Positions 24,320-34,989 of a stretch of 64,000 nt of DNA are shown here, one piece after another. The DNA is from Kingdonia uniflora (Eukaryota > Streptophyta > Magnoliopsida > Ranunculales > Circaeasteraceae). The stretch lies in NCBI GenBank assembly GCA_014058105.1, contig JACGCM010002156.1:806001-870000 (forward strand). Direction: 5' to 3'. Positions within the stretch are counted from its first letter, which is position 1. Each line of letters opens with the position of its first letter. Under the pieces are notes generated by a model. It saw nothing but the letters and a program-made list of their open reading frames with translations. It did not search any database and was not told the origin of the DNA. The translations under genes were made by a program, and so were the position numbers.

Positions 24320-24590
24320 TTTGCATGGCACAATATCCTAATGATTATGTTGTTATGATGATTATGTTGTTATGATATTCAGTCATGGCACAATATGCTG
24401 TTATGATATTCAGTCATGGCACAGTATTTAAAAAGCATGGCACAATATTCAGTCATGATATTTTTGCATGGCACAATATTCAGTCATGATTATGCTGTTA
24501 TGTCCAAGTATTTTGCATGGCACAAGTATTTTAAAAGCATCTATACCTTGATGATCTCTAATTATTGCATGGCACAATATCCACCTTTTA
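24320..24590. repeat. Irregular repeats of GCATGGCACAATATTCAGTCATG
   Basis: Six or more imperfect copies of the phrase TGGCACAATAT with TTCAGTCATG, spaced 25-60 bp apart, inside the transposon. No coding function is apparent. Confidence 0.6.
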
Positions 24591-25163
24591 TCAGTGTTAA
24601 TGTTAACAATCCCCATCTCAGAAGGTTCCCATTTTCAGTAACAAAAGGTTATGATAGATTAGTTTGTCCTGAAGATTCCAGTCTGCCATGAAGGATCTAT
24701 TATGTGTAGTGTTAATATAACTGATGATTCGCAGAAGGGCATTTTAATTATTATTTGTATAAATTTTATAACTTATGTAACTACTATATATACTTGTTTA
24801 TAATCTATATATACTTATAAACAATATCTGCAAATGGACTGAACATTTGTTAAATGGACTGCATATATTAGATGGACTGAACCAGGTTTATCTGCAATAT
24901 CTGAAACTAAAAAACTATAGGTTCTATAGGTTTTTATGTGTGCACTGAAATATTTCTTTTGGCTTGATGCATTTTTATGCCTAGGTTCTATAGGTTTTTC
25001 TTTATAAATGCAGCTTTACTCAACCTTTATTATCTGTAATACCATAAGCAAATGGAATATTGCAAGTACCTGTACGCGGTATATTTTGTATTTTATTATT
25101 TATATTGAATTTTTTATTTTATTATCTATTACTATTTCTTTATTTAACATTTGCATATTTCAG

Positions 25164-25520
25164 AAGACACCTAAGGATTGTGGGTTCTGGTGTTGGGTGA
25201 ATGAGTATTTGCCTTGCCTTTGTGGAAATGGTCCATGTAAGCTACGTTCTACAACTATTAGTAAAAAAAGATTTTACTGTTGCCCACTCTCAAAGAGTAA
25301 GCAAGAGAGAGGCTGTGGTTTTCTCAAGTGGTTTGAGGAAGTTAACGGTGAATCATCTACTTTCACTCCTTCTACCACTACCACTCCTACCTTTGGTACC
25401 TCCACAACTATTGAAGATTTGGAGATCAAGTACAAAATAGAGTTGGTTGTGGCCCAAGCTAAAATGAAAATGCTTCAATCCATCACAGAAGACCTAGCAA
25501 AGATAAAGCAAAAAAAGTAG
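25164..25520 (+). CDS. GRF-type zinc-finger protein with C-terminal coiled coil
   Basis: The frame after a good splice acceptor (TTTGCATATTTCAG at 25150-25163) encodes about 118 residues. They contain CLCGNGPCKLRSTTISKKRF, YCCPLSKSK and CGFLKWFEE, the GRF zinc-finger pattern (Cys-x-Cys-Gly...Cys...Cys-x-Phe-x-x-Trp). A Ser/Thr/Pro-rich linker and a short coiled coil (IEDLEIKYKIELVVAQAKMK) ending in lysines follow. GRF fingers bind single-stranded nucleic acid. In plants, short GRF plus coiled-coil proteins are common in and near transposons. The frame is open further upstream but is AT-rich and low-complexity there, so a first exon upstream is likely but was not located. It sits inside the 5.9-kb transposon on the same strand as the Myb-like ORF. 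Function in transposition is inferred only from position. Confidence 0.6.
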   Translation, partial: KTPKDCGFWCWVNEYLPCLCGNGPCKLRSTTISKKRFYCCPLSKSKQERGCGFLKWFEEVNGESSTFTPSTTTTPTFGTSTTIEDLEIKYKIELVVAQAKMKMLQSITEDLAKIKQKK

Positions 25521-25849
25521 TGTGCTTTAAAAGTTGTATGAGTTTTTTTTTTTAAAACATATTCAAGCATCTTTAATATAGGGAGCATGCAAGACTATTT
25601 TATTTATGAAACGGTGTTTGATTACATTTGTTGTTGATAAATGTTTCTTAGTTATTGGATCATTTATATGAAAATGGATAGATGCTTGTAATATTAATGG
25701 TTGTTTGATTCTATTTGTTTGTTTACATGTCTATGAACCTAGTCAGCTAGTGTCCTTTCCATTCATTTTCTATCCATAGGTTCATAGGTTTACAGATGGA
25801 TAACAGATGCACTGATATATACAAAAAAAAAAATAGATGCACTTTTATA

Positions 25850-26420
25850 TACAAACAGGCTTACAGATGGATAACAGTTAGGCAGTTAGGCCATGATAAC
25901 ACTTCTATGATAACAGTTAGGCAGTTAGGCTTACAAATGGATGCACTTCTATGATAACATTTATATGATAACAGTTAGGCTTACAAATAGATGTACTTCT
26001 ATGATAACAGTTAGGCAGTTAGGCCATGATAATAGTTACTGCAAAGGGCATGATAACAACATCTATCCATAACAGTTAACAGTTAACAGTAAACAGATAA
26101 CAGATGTACTATAGTTCTTTTTTAGTACATCTGCATATACAGTTTCTCAGGTCTACTTCAGATCATATGAAGCAAAATAACAGTTTCTCAAGCAGTTAGG
26201 CCATGATAACAATTTATCAGACGAAGCAAGTTGAAGCAAGATATTTGTGGTATAGTACAAACTGGATATACAAGCTGGATATACAAACAGTTAGGATATA
26301 ATCTAATAACAGGCCATACAAACTGGATATACAAATTGTATAAACTACTTATGTATAATCTAATATCAGGCCATAATAACAGTTAGGCAGTTAAAAGATG
26401 GATATACAAACTTTTATAAA
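25850..26420. repeat. Degenerate ATAACAGTTAGGCAGTTAGGC repeats
   Basis: Numerous imperfect copies of ACAGTTAGGCAGTTAGGCCA and ATGATAACAGTTAGG are scattered between the GRF and Myb-like ORFs. CTGTTATCTGC phrases continue to about 27100. The stretch 25521-27264 has no other coding signal. Confidence 0.6.
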
Positions 26421-27264
26421 CTGCTTATGAATATAATCTAATAGCAGGCCATCAATAACCTGTAAAAACAGGCTATGAGTATTTGCAAAAACTGTTATAA
26501 ACTGCCTATGCATAAACTGCAGATGGATAGTTTTAATCCATAACAGTTAACAATAGAGTTGATATTATCTATTCCTGTGATGCACTTCTAACAGTTAATA
26601 GATGGATAGTTTTAAACAGTTAATAGAACTCTACATAAGTTTTGCTTAACTGAAATCCAAATATCAAATATATAGCATACACACGTACCAAGTAGCAGAG
26701 CTGAAATGCATTTACATATAGAATGATTGGGAGGCCTTATAATGCTTATCAAAATTCATAACTGTGTTATCTCATAATTATAAGCATATATTCACCATTA
26801 ATAGCATGAACAAATTCCTATTCTCAAATAAAAGACATAGGATAACACATAGGATGCCTTATCTTCAAGATTCCTTAAAGCATCTATCCATCCATTTATA
26901 GTCTTCTAGGCTTATTGAAGCTATGCACTGCTTATTGAAGCTAACTGTTATAAAGTGTTATCTGTTATCTGCAATAAAGACTACAAAAGTTCAACCATTA
27001 GAACCATCCATTTGTTCTATGTTATATGCTATCTGTTATCTATAAAACTATTATCTGCTATCTGTTATCTGCTATCTTTACACCTGATCTTTGGTATTAA
27101 AGACTACAAAAGTTGGTGGTATATGTTCTTATGTTAACTGTTATCTACAATATGTTGACCATCCATTTGTTATTTGCTTATGCTTATGTTGTACAATACC
27201 ACCAACTATTATCTGCAATATGTTTTGTTTAACTAATTTGTCTATTTGTTTGAAATGTGTAGTT

Positions 27265-28318
27265 ATGTCGATACCACCAACGATACCACCACCGATACTA
27301 CCAAAGAAAAAAGGCTTTTTCCAGCAACATACAGAGTTCAAACTTGACTTTATCATAAAATGTCAAGCACAGATAGACTTGCATAGACTGTCTGGAACAT
27401 CTCCAAATGCTCTAGCTTGGAAGACGGTGAAAGATGAGTTGAATAACATACAAGATTTTTATGTTTTACAACATAAGGAACTGAAGAACCAATGGGATTA
27501 CTTGAATAGGCAATGGCAAATCTGGAGAGGGTTGATAAACCGGACCGGCCATGGATATGATCCTGTATCAGGCACCTTTAATTGGCCCGAAGAAGTTTGG
27601 GCAAATATCATTGCGGTAAGTTAATGTGAATAATGACATTACAATTTGATTATATAACAATAAATACTTATGTTTAAACATCTATTTACATATTTGTTTA
27701 CAGGTAAATTCTGAGGCGAAGAAGTATAAAACCGCTCCTCTTCAGCATAGAGATTTGCTGGATAAACTGTTTGATGGTCTATCTGCTGCAGGGGATTTTA
27801 CATGGTCTTCAGGTATGGCAAGTGTACCCTCCTCCACCCAACAGTCAAAGTAGGTTCCTCTACTTGATGATATGAACGTTGACGATACACAAGTTTCCCT
27901 TATTGGAGTTGATTATCCTTGGGATGGTGAAGCTATTCCTTCTTATGATGCTCCCATCAGTCCAGTAAGGGAGCCTACTCCTGGTAGTACTTCTCGTTCT
28001 CGTACCCCTGCGCCTCAATCAAACCGAAGAAGATTAACTGCGGCAGTTCAACCATTGGAACTAACGGAATTGGTCCAATCTCTGATATCTCCATTTACTG
28101 CCCAAGGAGCTAGTCATACTTCTAGTAGCAATGACGACACCAGTGATGCAGTTGTACAGGTATTGCAGGAAATGGTCAGTTCATATGAGATAGATAATGC
28201 TTTATTTTTCAAGAGTTTGAAGTTCTTGGGAGGATCCAATGAGCACACTTACAGGTTAATGTTTATCAGGCTTCGTCCAGAGCAGCGTGTTAGTTTCCTT
28301 GAAGCCCTTATGTCTTGA
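27265..28318 (+). pseudogene. Myb/SANT-like DNA-binding protein, internal stop
   Basis: Exon 1 (27265-27615) starts MSIPPTIPPP after a TGTGTAG acceptor-like sequence. It carries the Myb/SANT-like domain: AWKTVKDELNNIQDF, LKNQWDYLNRQWQIWRGLIN, TGHGYDPVSGTFNWPEEVW. A GT-AG intron (27616-27703) leads to exon 2, VNSEAKKYKTAPLQHRDLL, a linker, and a C-terminal helical segment ending RLRPEQRVSFLEALMS. A TAG at 27851-27853 interrupts exon 2, after which the frame stays open for 155 codons. This family (Myb_DNA-bind_3 / LIMYB-like) is the accessory DNA-binding ORF of PIF/Harbinger elements, which together with the transposase binds the element ends. Whether the stop is real or read-through is unknown. 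Confidence 0.7.
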
Positions 28319-28460
28319 TTGGAATTATTTGTTTGTATATTTGTAATAGCTCTTAAGATTATGATATTTGCCTTATTTGTATTAACTTCAAACCAATGTT
28401 AAAATTATTTGATTTTAAGTATTTATGCATTTATGTTTGCTATATATACATGTCATTTTC

Positions 28461-28720
28461 TATGTATTTATGTTTGCTATATTTATAGATACTTTCCTAT
28501 ATGTTTGTTATGTATATGTGGTGCTGGCGTTGCGCTGACGAAGGGGTTTCAATGTATTTATATTTGCTATATATACAGGTTCTTTCATATGTGCTATGTA
28601 TATGTGGTATTGACGTTGCACTAACGAAAATGTTTTTATGTATTTATGTTTGCTATATATACAGGTTATTTCCTATGCATGTTATGTATATGTGGTGTTG
28701 ATGTTGCGCTGACGAAGGGG
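28461..28720 (+). repeat. Three tandem copies of an 84-90-bp unit
   Basis: Units start at about 28461, 28551 and 28637. Each contains TATGTATTTATGTTTGCTAT, TATGTATATGTGG and GACGTTGCGCTGACGAAGGG variants. It lies downstream of the Myb-like ORF, inside the transposon. Confidence 0.75.
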
Positions 28721-28778
28721 TGGTGGTGGTAGTTCCTTATAAATTGATAAGAGTATTTTGGTATTTTGTCTATTTTAA

Positions 28779-28917
28779 CACTCATTCAGACTCAGACTCA
28801 GACAAAAAACAAACACTCCAATGCATCCACTTAGCATCCACTCAGTTAATGAACGCTTCTAAGTGGACTCAGACTCAGACTCAGACTCAGACTCAGACAT
28901 TCACTCAGACTCAGAAT
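28779..28917. repeat. Right subterminal GACTCA array
   Basis: Contains a run of direct ACTCAG repeats (GACTCAGACTCAGACTCAG and more) and mirrors the left subterminal cluster of the same transposon. Confidence 0.7.
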
Positions 28918-29130
28918 CAAAAAAACAAATGGCCCCTGAGAAGGCACAAGTGTTTAGACCTGCTGCTAAAACTCATGATTTCAAGCTCCACGTCAAAAGA
29001 AGGGGAAAAAGGAGTGATGCTTTACAAATCTACCTATCTACAACAATTAAGAGGGCGGATTGGATGAATTTTAAGGTGAATCCAATCCACCCCACAGCAG
29101 TTGTGAATCTACCCCAAGGTGAATTTCCCA

Positions 29131-29377
29131 CGCGCACTTCTGAACCGCGCGCTTGAAATGGACGTCACAGATGAGTCCACGTGTTTCAATCTGAGTCATC
29201 AAAATCCCAGCGCACTTCTAAACTGCGCGGTAAGCTTGGTTTATATATATACGCGCAGTTTTAAAGTGCACTTAATGGAGTCATTGGATGGGAGCCACGT
29301 GTTTTAATCTTAAAGGTTATATATACCCGCACTTCTGAACCATGCACAATGGCTACGCGTACTTCAGAACCACGCGG
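29131..29377. repeat. GC-rich repeats of CGCACTTCTGAACCGCGCG
   Basis: Five imperfect copies at about 29131, 29210, 29251 (inverted), 29327 and 29355, each 20-23 bp long in otherwise AT-rich DNA. ACGTG (G-box-like) cores lie between them. The flanks (29060-29110 and 29385-29550) repeat AATTCACC, TCCACCC and CCACGTCA phrases. It may be the core of an unrecognised MITE. No ORF. Confidence 0.55.
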
Positions 29378-29867
29378 CGTAAATTCACCCTCAATCCACC
29401 CACAGGGTGGAAAATCCACCCTTGGATGAATTTTACTCTTGCCACGTCACATATTCACCTAACTGTTGGGAGAAGAATTTGATGGAAAGAGGATGGATTT
29501 GTAATTCACCCTGCCACGTCAGGGTGCACCTAGCTATTATGGGTGCTCTGATACTATTTTCGACATTACAAACATTTGGCCAATCACTTCACTCGTCATG
29601 CACGTTTTAAACTGTATTTATCTCGAGCGATGCTTCGTATGGTCTCAAGGAGCACTAAGGAGTCCCATTAAAAATTTTATACTCAAGAAGAGCTTAGGCT
29701 AATGTTTTTGGTTATTAGCATAAAAGTCACTGTCTTGTGAAGCTAGAATCATCCTTCCGGTAACCAACACAATCTCGGTTTGTTGCCTTTCATGCAACAA
29801 TAACCTTTTTCGACGGGTGGATATGCAATTTTTATAAGTTGCCAATACAATGAAGGCTTTACCCACT

Positions 29868-30090
29868 ACCTGTTGCTCTAGTGGTTAGGTAGGGTAATAC
29901 CTACGTGGAGGTCCATGATTCAATTTTCTCTTTCGTGTGGACTTCGAGGTTGGTATGAGCCCGTCAGCCTTGTGTCAGATTGGCCAGTTAATAGAATTTG
30001 TGGGCTACTGCATAAACCTTAGAGGATCTAGTCGGGTATTGATGGTCTGGCATGTGGCTCGAATACCTCTAGTTAAAAAAATAAAAATAT
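29868..30090 (+). mobile_element. Probable tRNA-derived SINE
   Basis: GCTCTAGTGGTTAGGTAGGG resembles a Pol III A box and GGTCCATGATTCAATTTTC a B box about 35 bp later. A non-coding body follows, ending in an A-rich tail (AAAAAAATAAAAA). Size and layout fit a plant SINE. No target-site duplication was confirmed, and the tRNA-like head cannot fold into a functional tRNA. Confidence 0.5.
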
Positions 30091-32057
30091 GAAGGCTGCC
30101 GATAAAAATAAGTTTCCAATACAAGGAGGGTTGCCCATAAAAAATGGTTATAGGTAGGGATGTTCACGTAACGGATCGGTCTGGATTGAGGCCTGGACCT
30201 GATACGAACCAAAAATATTGGGTCCCCGAGTTTCTAACCTGAACTGACTAATGCCAAAACCCGATTAGAAACTGAGCGGAATTGTTGGGTCGGGTTCGCA
30301 ACTTGATTTTTTTCCCCTCTTATTCTCTAAATTCAATATCATTCGAAGATAAGAAGAGTTGCATAACAATTCAAATCAATTTCCTTCTCTTTACCCTTAT
30401 AAACAATTTAAGACTCCACATTGAAAACCCAATCAAGACACCAATAACCAAATCAGTTGAATAATAACCGCATGAGAAGGAAATAAAACCTAAATTTGAG
30501 AGAGGGTCGAGGGTTAACTCGCAACTGATTTCAATGGTTGATTACTCATTGTTGATTTGTTGTGGTGGATGAGGGTTTATTGGTGAAGGTTTCTTGTAAA
30601 TTGTGATTGAGGATGAATGTTTAGTTGATTGGAGAATGTTTAATTGGTGAAAGAGAGAGAGGGAGGTGAGAGTTTGCACCTCTCTAATCTCTATGGCGTT
30701 GTTTGTTAACGATATGATAATTCATTATCAAGCTAAAAGTCAATAATGTATTGTAAGAATTACTGTGTGACTATATTGGGTTGTTTGACAACCATTCTCA
30801 TAATTGATTAACCATTATCATATGCATAATATAAAATTTTGAGAAGTGAAAAATACTAGTTTTCAAAACTTAAAAACTACTTTCTGTTATGAGTTTGGTC
30901 CAACCCAAGATGGCAACCTAGCAGGGTTGGTGTATCCTATTGGACTTTTAACAAGCCCATAGGCCTTTAGGGTTATGGGGAGAGTTTGAGTAGATATGGA
31001 AACCTATATTGGGTTATCCTTTGTAATAAAACCTCGAGCGATACAAAGAGATGTGATCCTCATAAACAAATCCTACTATTCTACTCAGATAATTATGGCT
31101 TTGATACTGATAGAATAATACCATTATTATCTAACATGTTACCTTCACGCCGATCTAGTAGATCATAAAGGAATAACAAACTGTCAAATCATCATTTTTT
31201 TTTTATTTGTTGCGTTGCGAGATGTATACTTTACAAATTCGAATTTATAATCATTTTTTGCTTGATAGATTATATAAGGCGTCTAATATGTATAGAAGAA
31301 TTATCTATCATAATTTCTAGTTCAAATGCTATTTTTAGGATTCTAACTATCATGATGCAGGGTATCACAAGACAAACAAAAACCCATACTAATGTTTAGA
31401 ATACTCTTATGAGGGCCTATCTAAATCATAATTATTATCTAGCTCACTTGGAATTGACTTAGTTTTGTTCTAAAAATTTGGTTGTAATGAGAACAAATTT
31501 TCCCGTATCATAGTACATTAATGTTATCATGATAATATTTAGAGGTATATAGGCACTGATAGCAGCATATAGTACCATAGAATATTAGTTTAAAGACAAA
31601 CATAATCTACCTATCTTATGAACCCAGTAGACTTCGGGGTGGGACCACTTGTCAATTAAACATCTAATACCCCTCATATTCTTATCAAGTAGAGTCATTT
31701 GGCTAGAATATACAGACCTTATAGAACTTTAGGGCTTAAAATACACTAGTTGTCAGAATAAGGAATGCAGACATCTAGTAGTTTTGAATAACAATCTTGG
31801 CTATTAAAACGCACATCTAAGATTAAGATCGTCATTTTACGGGGTAAAGTTGATATTTAATTATTAGAATAAAATTTCATGAGTTTTGGAATATGAACAA
31901 GGTTCAACTATAATATGATTATGAATCATTTATTTTTTATTATTCTAAGTACTGTGATCTGTCTATAATGCATTTGAAATGTTTATCAAGAATTATTACT
32001 AATTATGATCTATATTTTGCATAACAGATATCTGCCAGCCCACGTTACGTTGATTAC
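30091..32057. other. Intergenic region, repeat debris, no gene
   Basis: AT-rich. It holds a short dispersed-repeat-like stretch with ACGGATCGG/GGGTCGGGTTCG phrases (30157-30300) and sequence rich in TGATAATTCATTATCA-type palindromes (about 30700-30830). No coding frame of interest. Confidence 0.45.
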
Positions 32058-32579
32058 TGTAGTAACATCTTTCCCATATTCGACAATAAGAAACTACAAA
32101 GAGTCAAGTCGAACGTATCTAATCGTTCGAAAAGATATTATGATAGGCGATGCTAGTAAAGTTAAAGATACATGAACGTTTAAGAAGACTTCAAATGTCC
32201 ACCTGCAGATCTTGACCCTCTGACTATTATACTTGGTTACATAGAGCCGTTGCAAGATATCCGTGAAGTTCGCCCACTATCCATTAAAATAGAAGACCAG
32301 TTATTTGTAACTGCCCGTATCCATTATAAACACGGATAACGTACATGTTAAACAGGATCCATAGAATTCGATTATTTTCTTATTATTTAGAGTCATTCAT
32401 CTCACAGCAATTGTAATGACTATCACATATTGGATTTCATCATCAAGCCCTCCTCGAGGTTGTAGTTTTTCTCAAGTTTTACTAAGTTTCTACGTAAAAC
32501 CTAATGTGTTATAGCTTAGAATCGCAACCTCCTTACCGAAGTATTGGTAAAGTTGCCATCAGGGAAACGTGATATTATA
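32058..32579 (+). repeat. 5' LTR of the outer gypsy element
   Basis: Begins TGTAGTA. Its phrases GAGTCAAGTCGAAC, GTCCACCTGCAGATC, GAAGTTCGCCCACTATCC and TTGTAACTGCC recur in order at 59941-60464. The end is mutated (TATTATA). Confidence 0.85.
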
Positions 32580-32580
32580 A

Positions 32581-32600
32581 TTGGCACCGTTTGTGGGGAA
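32581..32600 (+). promoter_or_regulatory. Primer binding site of the outer element
   Basis: TTGGCACCGTTTGTGGGGAA follows the LTR and resembles the TGGCGCCGTTGCCGGGGA complement of the tRNA-Asp 3' end used by many plant gypsy elements. Confidence 0.6.
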
Positions 32601-33299
32601 ATTTACTTTATCTTTACCAAATCTCCTTCTAAACTTTCATTTTCAATGAACATCATAAACCTTAGATGTCCCTCTAGCACTCCGAGAAACAACGAGGACA
32701 TTTTTGTCACCATCCAGCCATAAACCGTCAACTTCCACACTACAATAGTCGAGCTTCAAAAACATATAGAATCTGACAGAGACCAGCTGCGGGAAGATCC
32801 GATAATTCATGCTCAGGCCCTCCAAGTTGAGAAGGATGAAAGGATAAAGGCTCTGGAACAACAGAGCCAAACTCATTAAAAAGAAATGGACAGCTTGCGA
32901 AGGCAACATGATCGACAGGGCCCAAAGTGATCATCAGTCGTGAGCTATCCAAAAGGAATGCCTGCCAAGGGAAGAAATAATATGAATTTATAGGTCTCGA
33001 TCCCGAAACTCATACATAACATCTTGACATTTTGACCTTACGTCATCAACCTCGACAACTCAAAAAAGTTGACGAACAGGTAACCAAACCCTACCACCCC
33101 CAAGACGACCAGTCAGAGAGCGATTGGGACTAAAAGGATAAGAAGATTTTGATCCCCAAGCAGTAGTTAGACCAAATGCTCTCCAACAATTCATTACTTT
33201 GGACGACTTGAATAATTAAATCCAAGCCACACATCCAGACAATCCAAGTTTAAGATCTACTCTAGATAAAATCGAGATTAACCCAATTTCTCCTCTTCT

Positions 33300-34192
33300 C
33301 CAAGTCATAACAATTCCAGACAACTTCCACATTCCGAAGCTTCACCAGTATGCAGGCCTAACCGATCCACTCACCCACGTCTGTCACTTTAAAATAGTTG
33401 TTGGGATGTACTCTAAACTCGGTCACATGATATGTCGTCTGTTCAATATGAGTCTTAAAGAAGAACCTCTCAGGTGGTTTCACACCATTCCTGAAGGTTT
33501 GATAACTAACTTCGCCCAGTAATAATAACTTTTTAAGTCAAACTATGTTCATGCCAAAGAGCGCGAGATAACGATAGACTATCTCTCTCTCTCTCTTTTG
33601 AATAAGAGGCAAAGGAAACTTTCTCAAAATTTTATAAGCGTTTCCTACAAGAAACAGGGGAAATCTAGAATTCATATCCCGAAATTGTCGTACCAGCATT
33701 CACTTCTACTATTCTAAAGTTCAAGAGGAGCTTATACTCTATAAACCACAAACTGTCACAAAGATGATAAATGTGGTGAACAATTACATTGAACTCGAGC
33801 AATCCAAGAAAGATAAGATAAAAAGTTCTTCGGATATACATTCAAATAACGTGCACCCACCCCCTCAGTCAAAATCGACAGCTAATGTCCTGGCTAAGCA
33901 GCATGAGCGCTTCCACGACAACGCCAAACGCAAAGATGGGAAAAAAGTTTGACCTGTCCCTGTGTTACCTCCTATGACAACTACCCTGTCTGCAATCTTA
34001 CCGATCTTGAGAGGGGATGAGTTTTTTTGCGAAGCACAAGAGATGATGGACGTCCCAAATAAACCTTTGTGCCAATATCACAATGTCCATAGCCATGAGA
34101 CTGATAACTGCTACTCCCTAATTCACAATTTTCACCCCATAGAACTAGTTGGTACGTTATCGATGTTCATAAATTTCTCGATGAAGAAATAA
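33300..34192 (+). pseudogene. gag remnant of the outer gypsy element
   Basis: In broken frames I read DPLTHVCHFK, MICRLFNMSLKEEPLRWF and, further on, PLCQYHNVHSHETDNCYSL, which matches the Cys/His motif at the end of Tat-type gag. Several stop codons and frame changes interrupt it. The stretch from the PBS to here (32601-33299) probably held the gag N-terminus but is too decayed to translate. Confidence 0.6.
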
Positions 34193-34245
34193 AAAGAAAA
34201 AAGGTCGAACAAGAGTAAGGCCACGGTCAAGCTCGACATTTTTAC

Positions 34246-34740
34246 ATGATAGAAATCGAGAAAGGCAAAAAGCGAAAGAATGATGACATAATCATGTCCT
34301 GTTGTAAAATTACATCTTCTAAAAAATTAACCAAACTTCTACCAAGCTTCAGCAAGGCCAAACGGCTATTTCATATTTCCTTCAAAGATTACGATACCAG
34401 CCATGTTCAATACCCTCACGATGATCCATTGATGATAGTGCTTAAAGTGGGACAAGATTATCTGCATACAATGCTTATCGACACTAGAAGTGCAGCTGAT
34501 GTACTATTCAAAAGAGCGGTTGACATTTTAGGCCTTCAAGATTCAGTTAAAGCCTTAACAACAACCATTACAGGATTCAACAGTTCAAAAGAATCAGCCA
34601 TGGGAGATATCACTTTGCCTGTCCAAGCAAGACCAGAGACTACCTTCGTTAAATTCATTGTTATCGATATTGAGTTAAAATACTTAGGGATCTTATGAAG
34701 AAGCTGACTCCACTCCATCAAAGCGGTACCTTCAACATAC
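34246..34740 (+). pseudogene. Aspartic protease remnant (outer element)
   Basis: The frame contains HTMLIDTRSAADVLFKRAV, where the catalytic Asp-Thr-Gly of retropepsins has become Asp-Thr-Arg. GDITLPVQARPETTFVKF and the LGIL end follow. The protease family is clear, but the active site is lost. Confidence 0.7.
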
Positions 34741-34989
34741 CATCTAGCATTACATTTTCTAACAAATCACGATGTTTATGAAATTAAAGGGAGTCAGGTC
34801 GTGACACAAATGTGCGAAAACACCACCACAAACTTCCACGCATCTAAACTCTTGAAAGCATAGCAATTACAGCAATAGCCAATCCCAACGTTCGAGCAGC
34901 ATGATACCTAAGCAGTTGAATATGTAGAGCTCGATGGTTTGGGAAGGAATACTTTTATTAGAACTAAGCTATCGTTAGAAGAACGAGAA

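Larger units (their letters stand above)
23027..28936. mobile_element. 5.9-kb PIF/Harbinger-like DNA transposon, no transposase
   Basis: The left end reads GGTGGCGTTTGTTTTTTGG, and the reverse complement of the right end reads GGGGCCATTTGTTTTTTTG, with 15 of 19 positions alike. Both ends are flanked by TGA (23024-23026 and 28937-28939), consistent with a 3-bp duplication. Subterminal regions are packed with GACTCA/TGAGTC motifs on both sides. The interior has a GRF zinc-finger ORF and a Myb/SANT-like ORF, the latter typical of the second gene of PIF/Harbinger elements. No DDE transposase is visible in any frame, so the copy is probably non-autonomous. The element lies immediately upstream of ISY1. 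Superfamily assignment is an inference, since TGA is not the preferred TTA/TAA target. Confidence 0.6.

Noticed and set aside
29868..29935. A third tRNA gene
   Set aside because: A- and B-box-like sequences are present but no cloverleaf or acceptor stem forms, and a non-tRNA body with an A-rich tail follows, so a SINE is the better reading.
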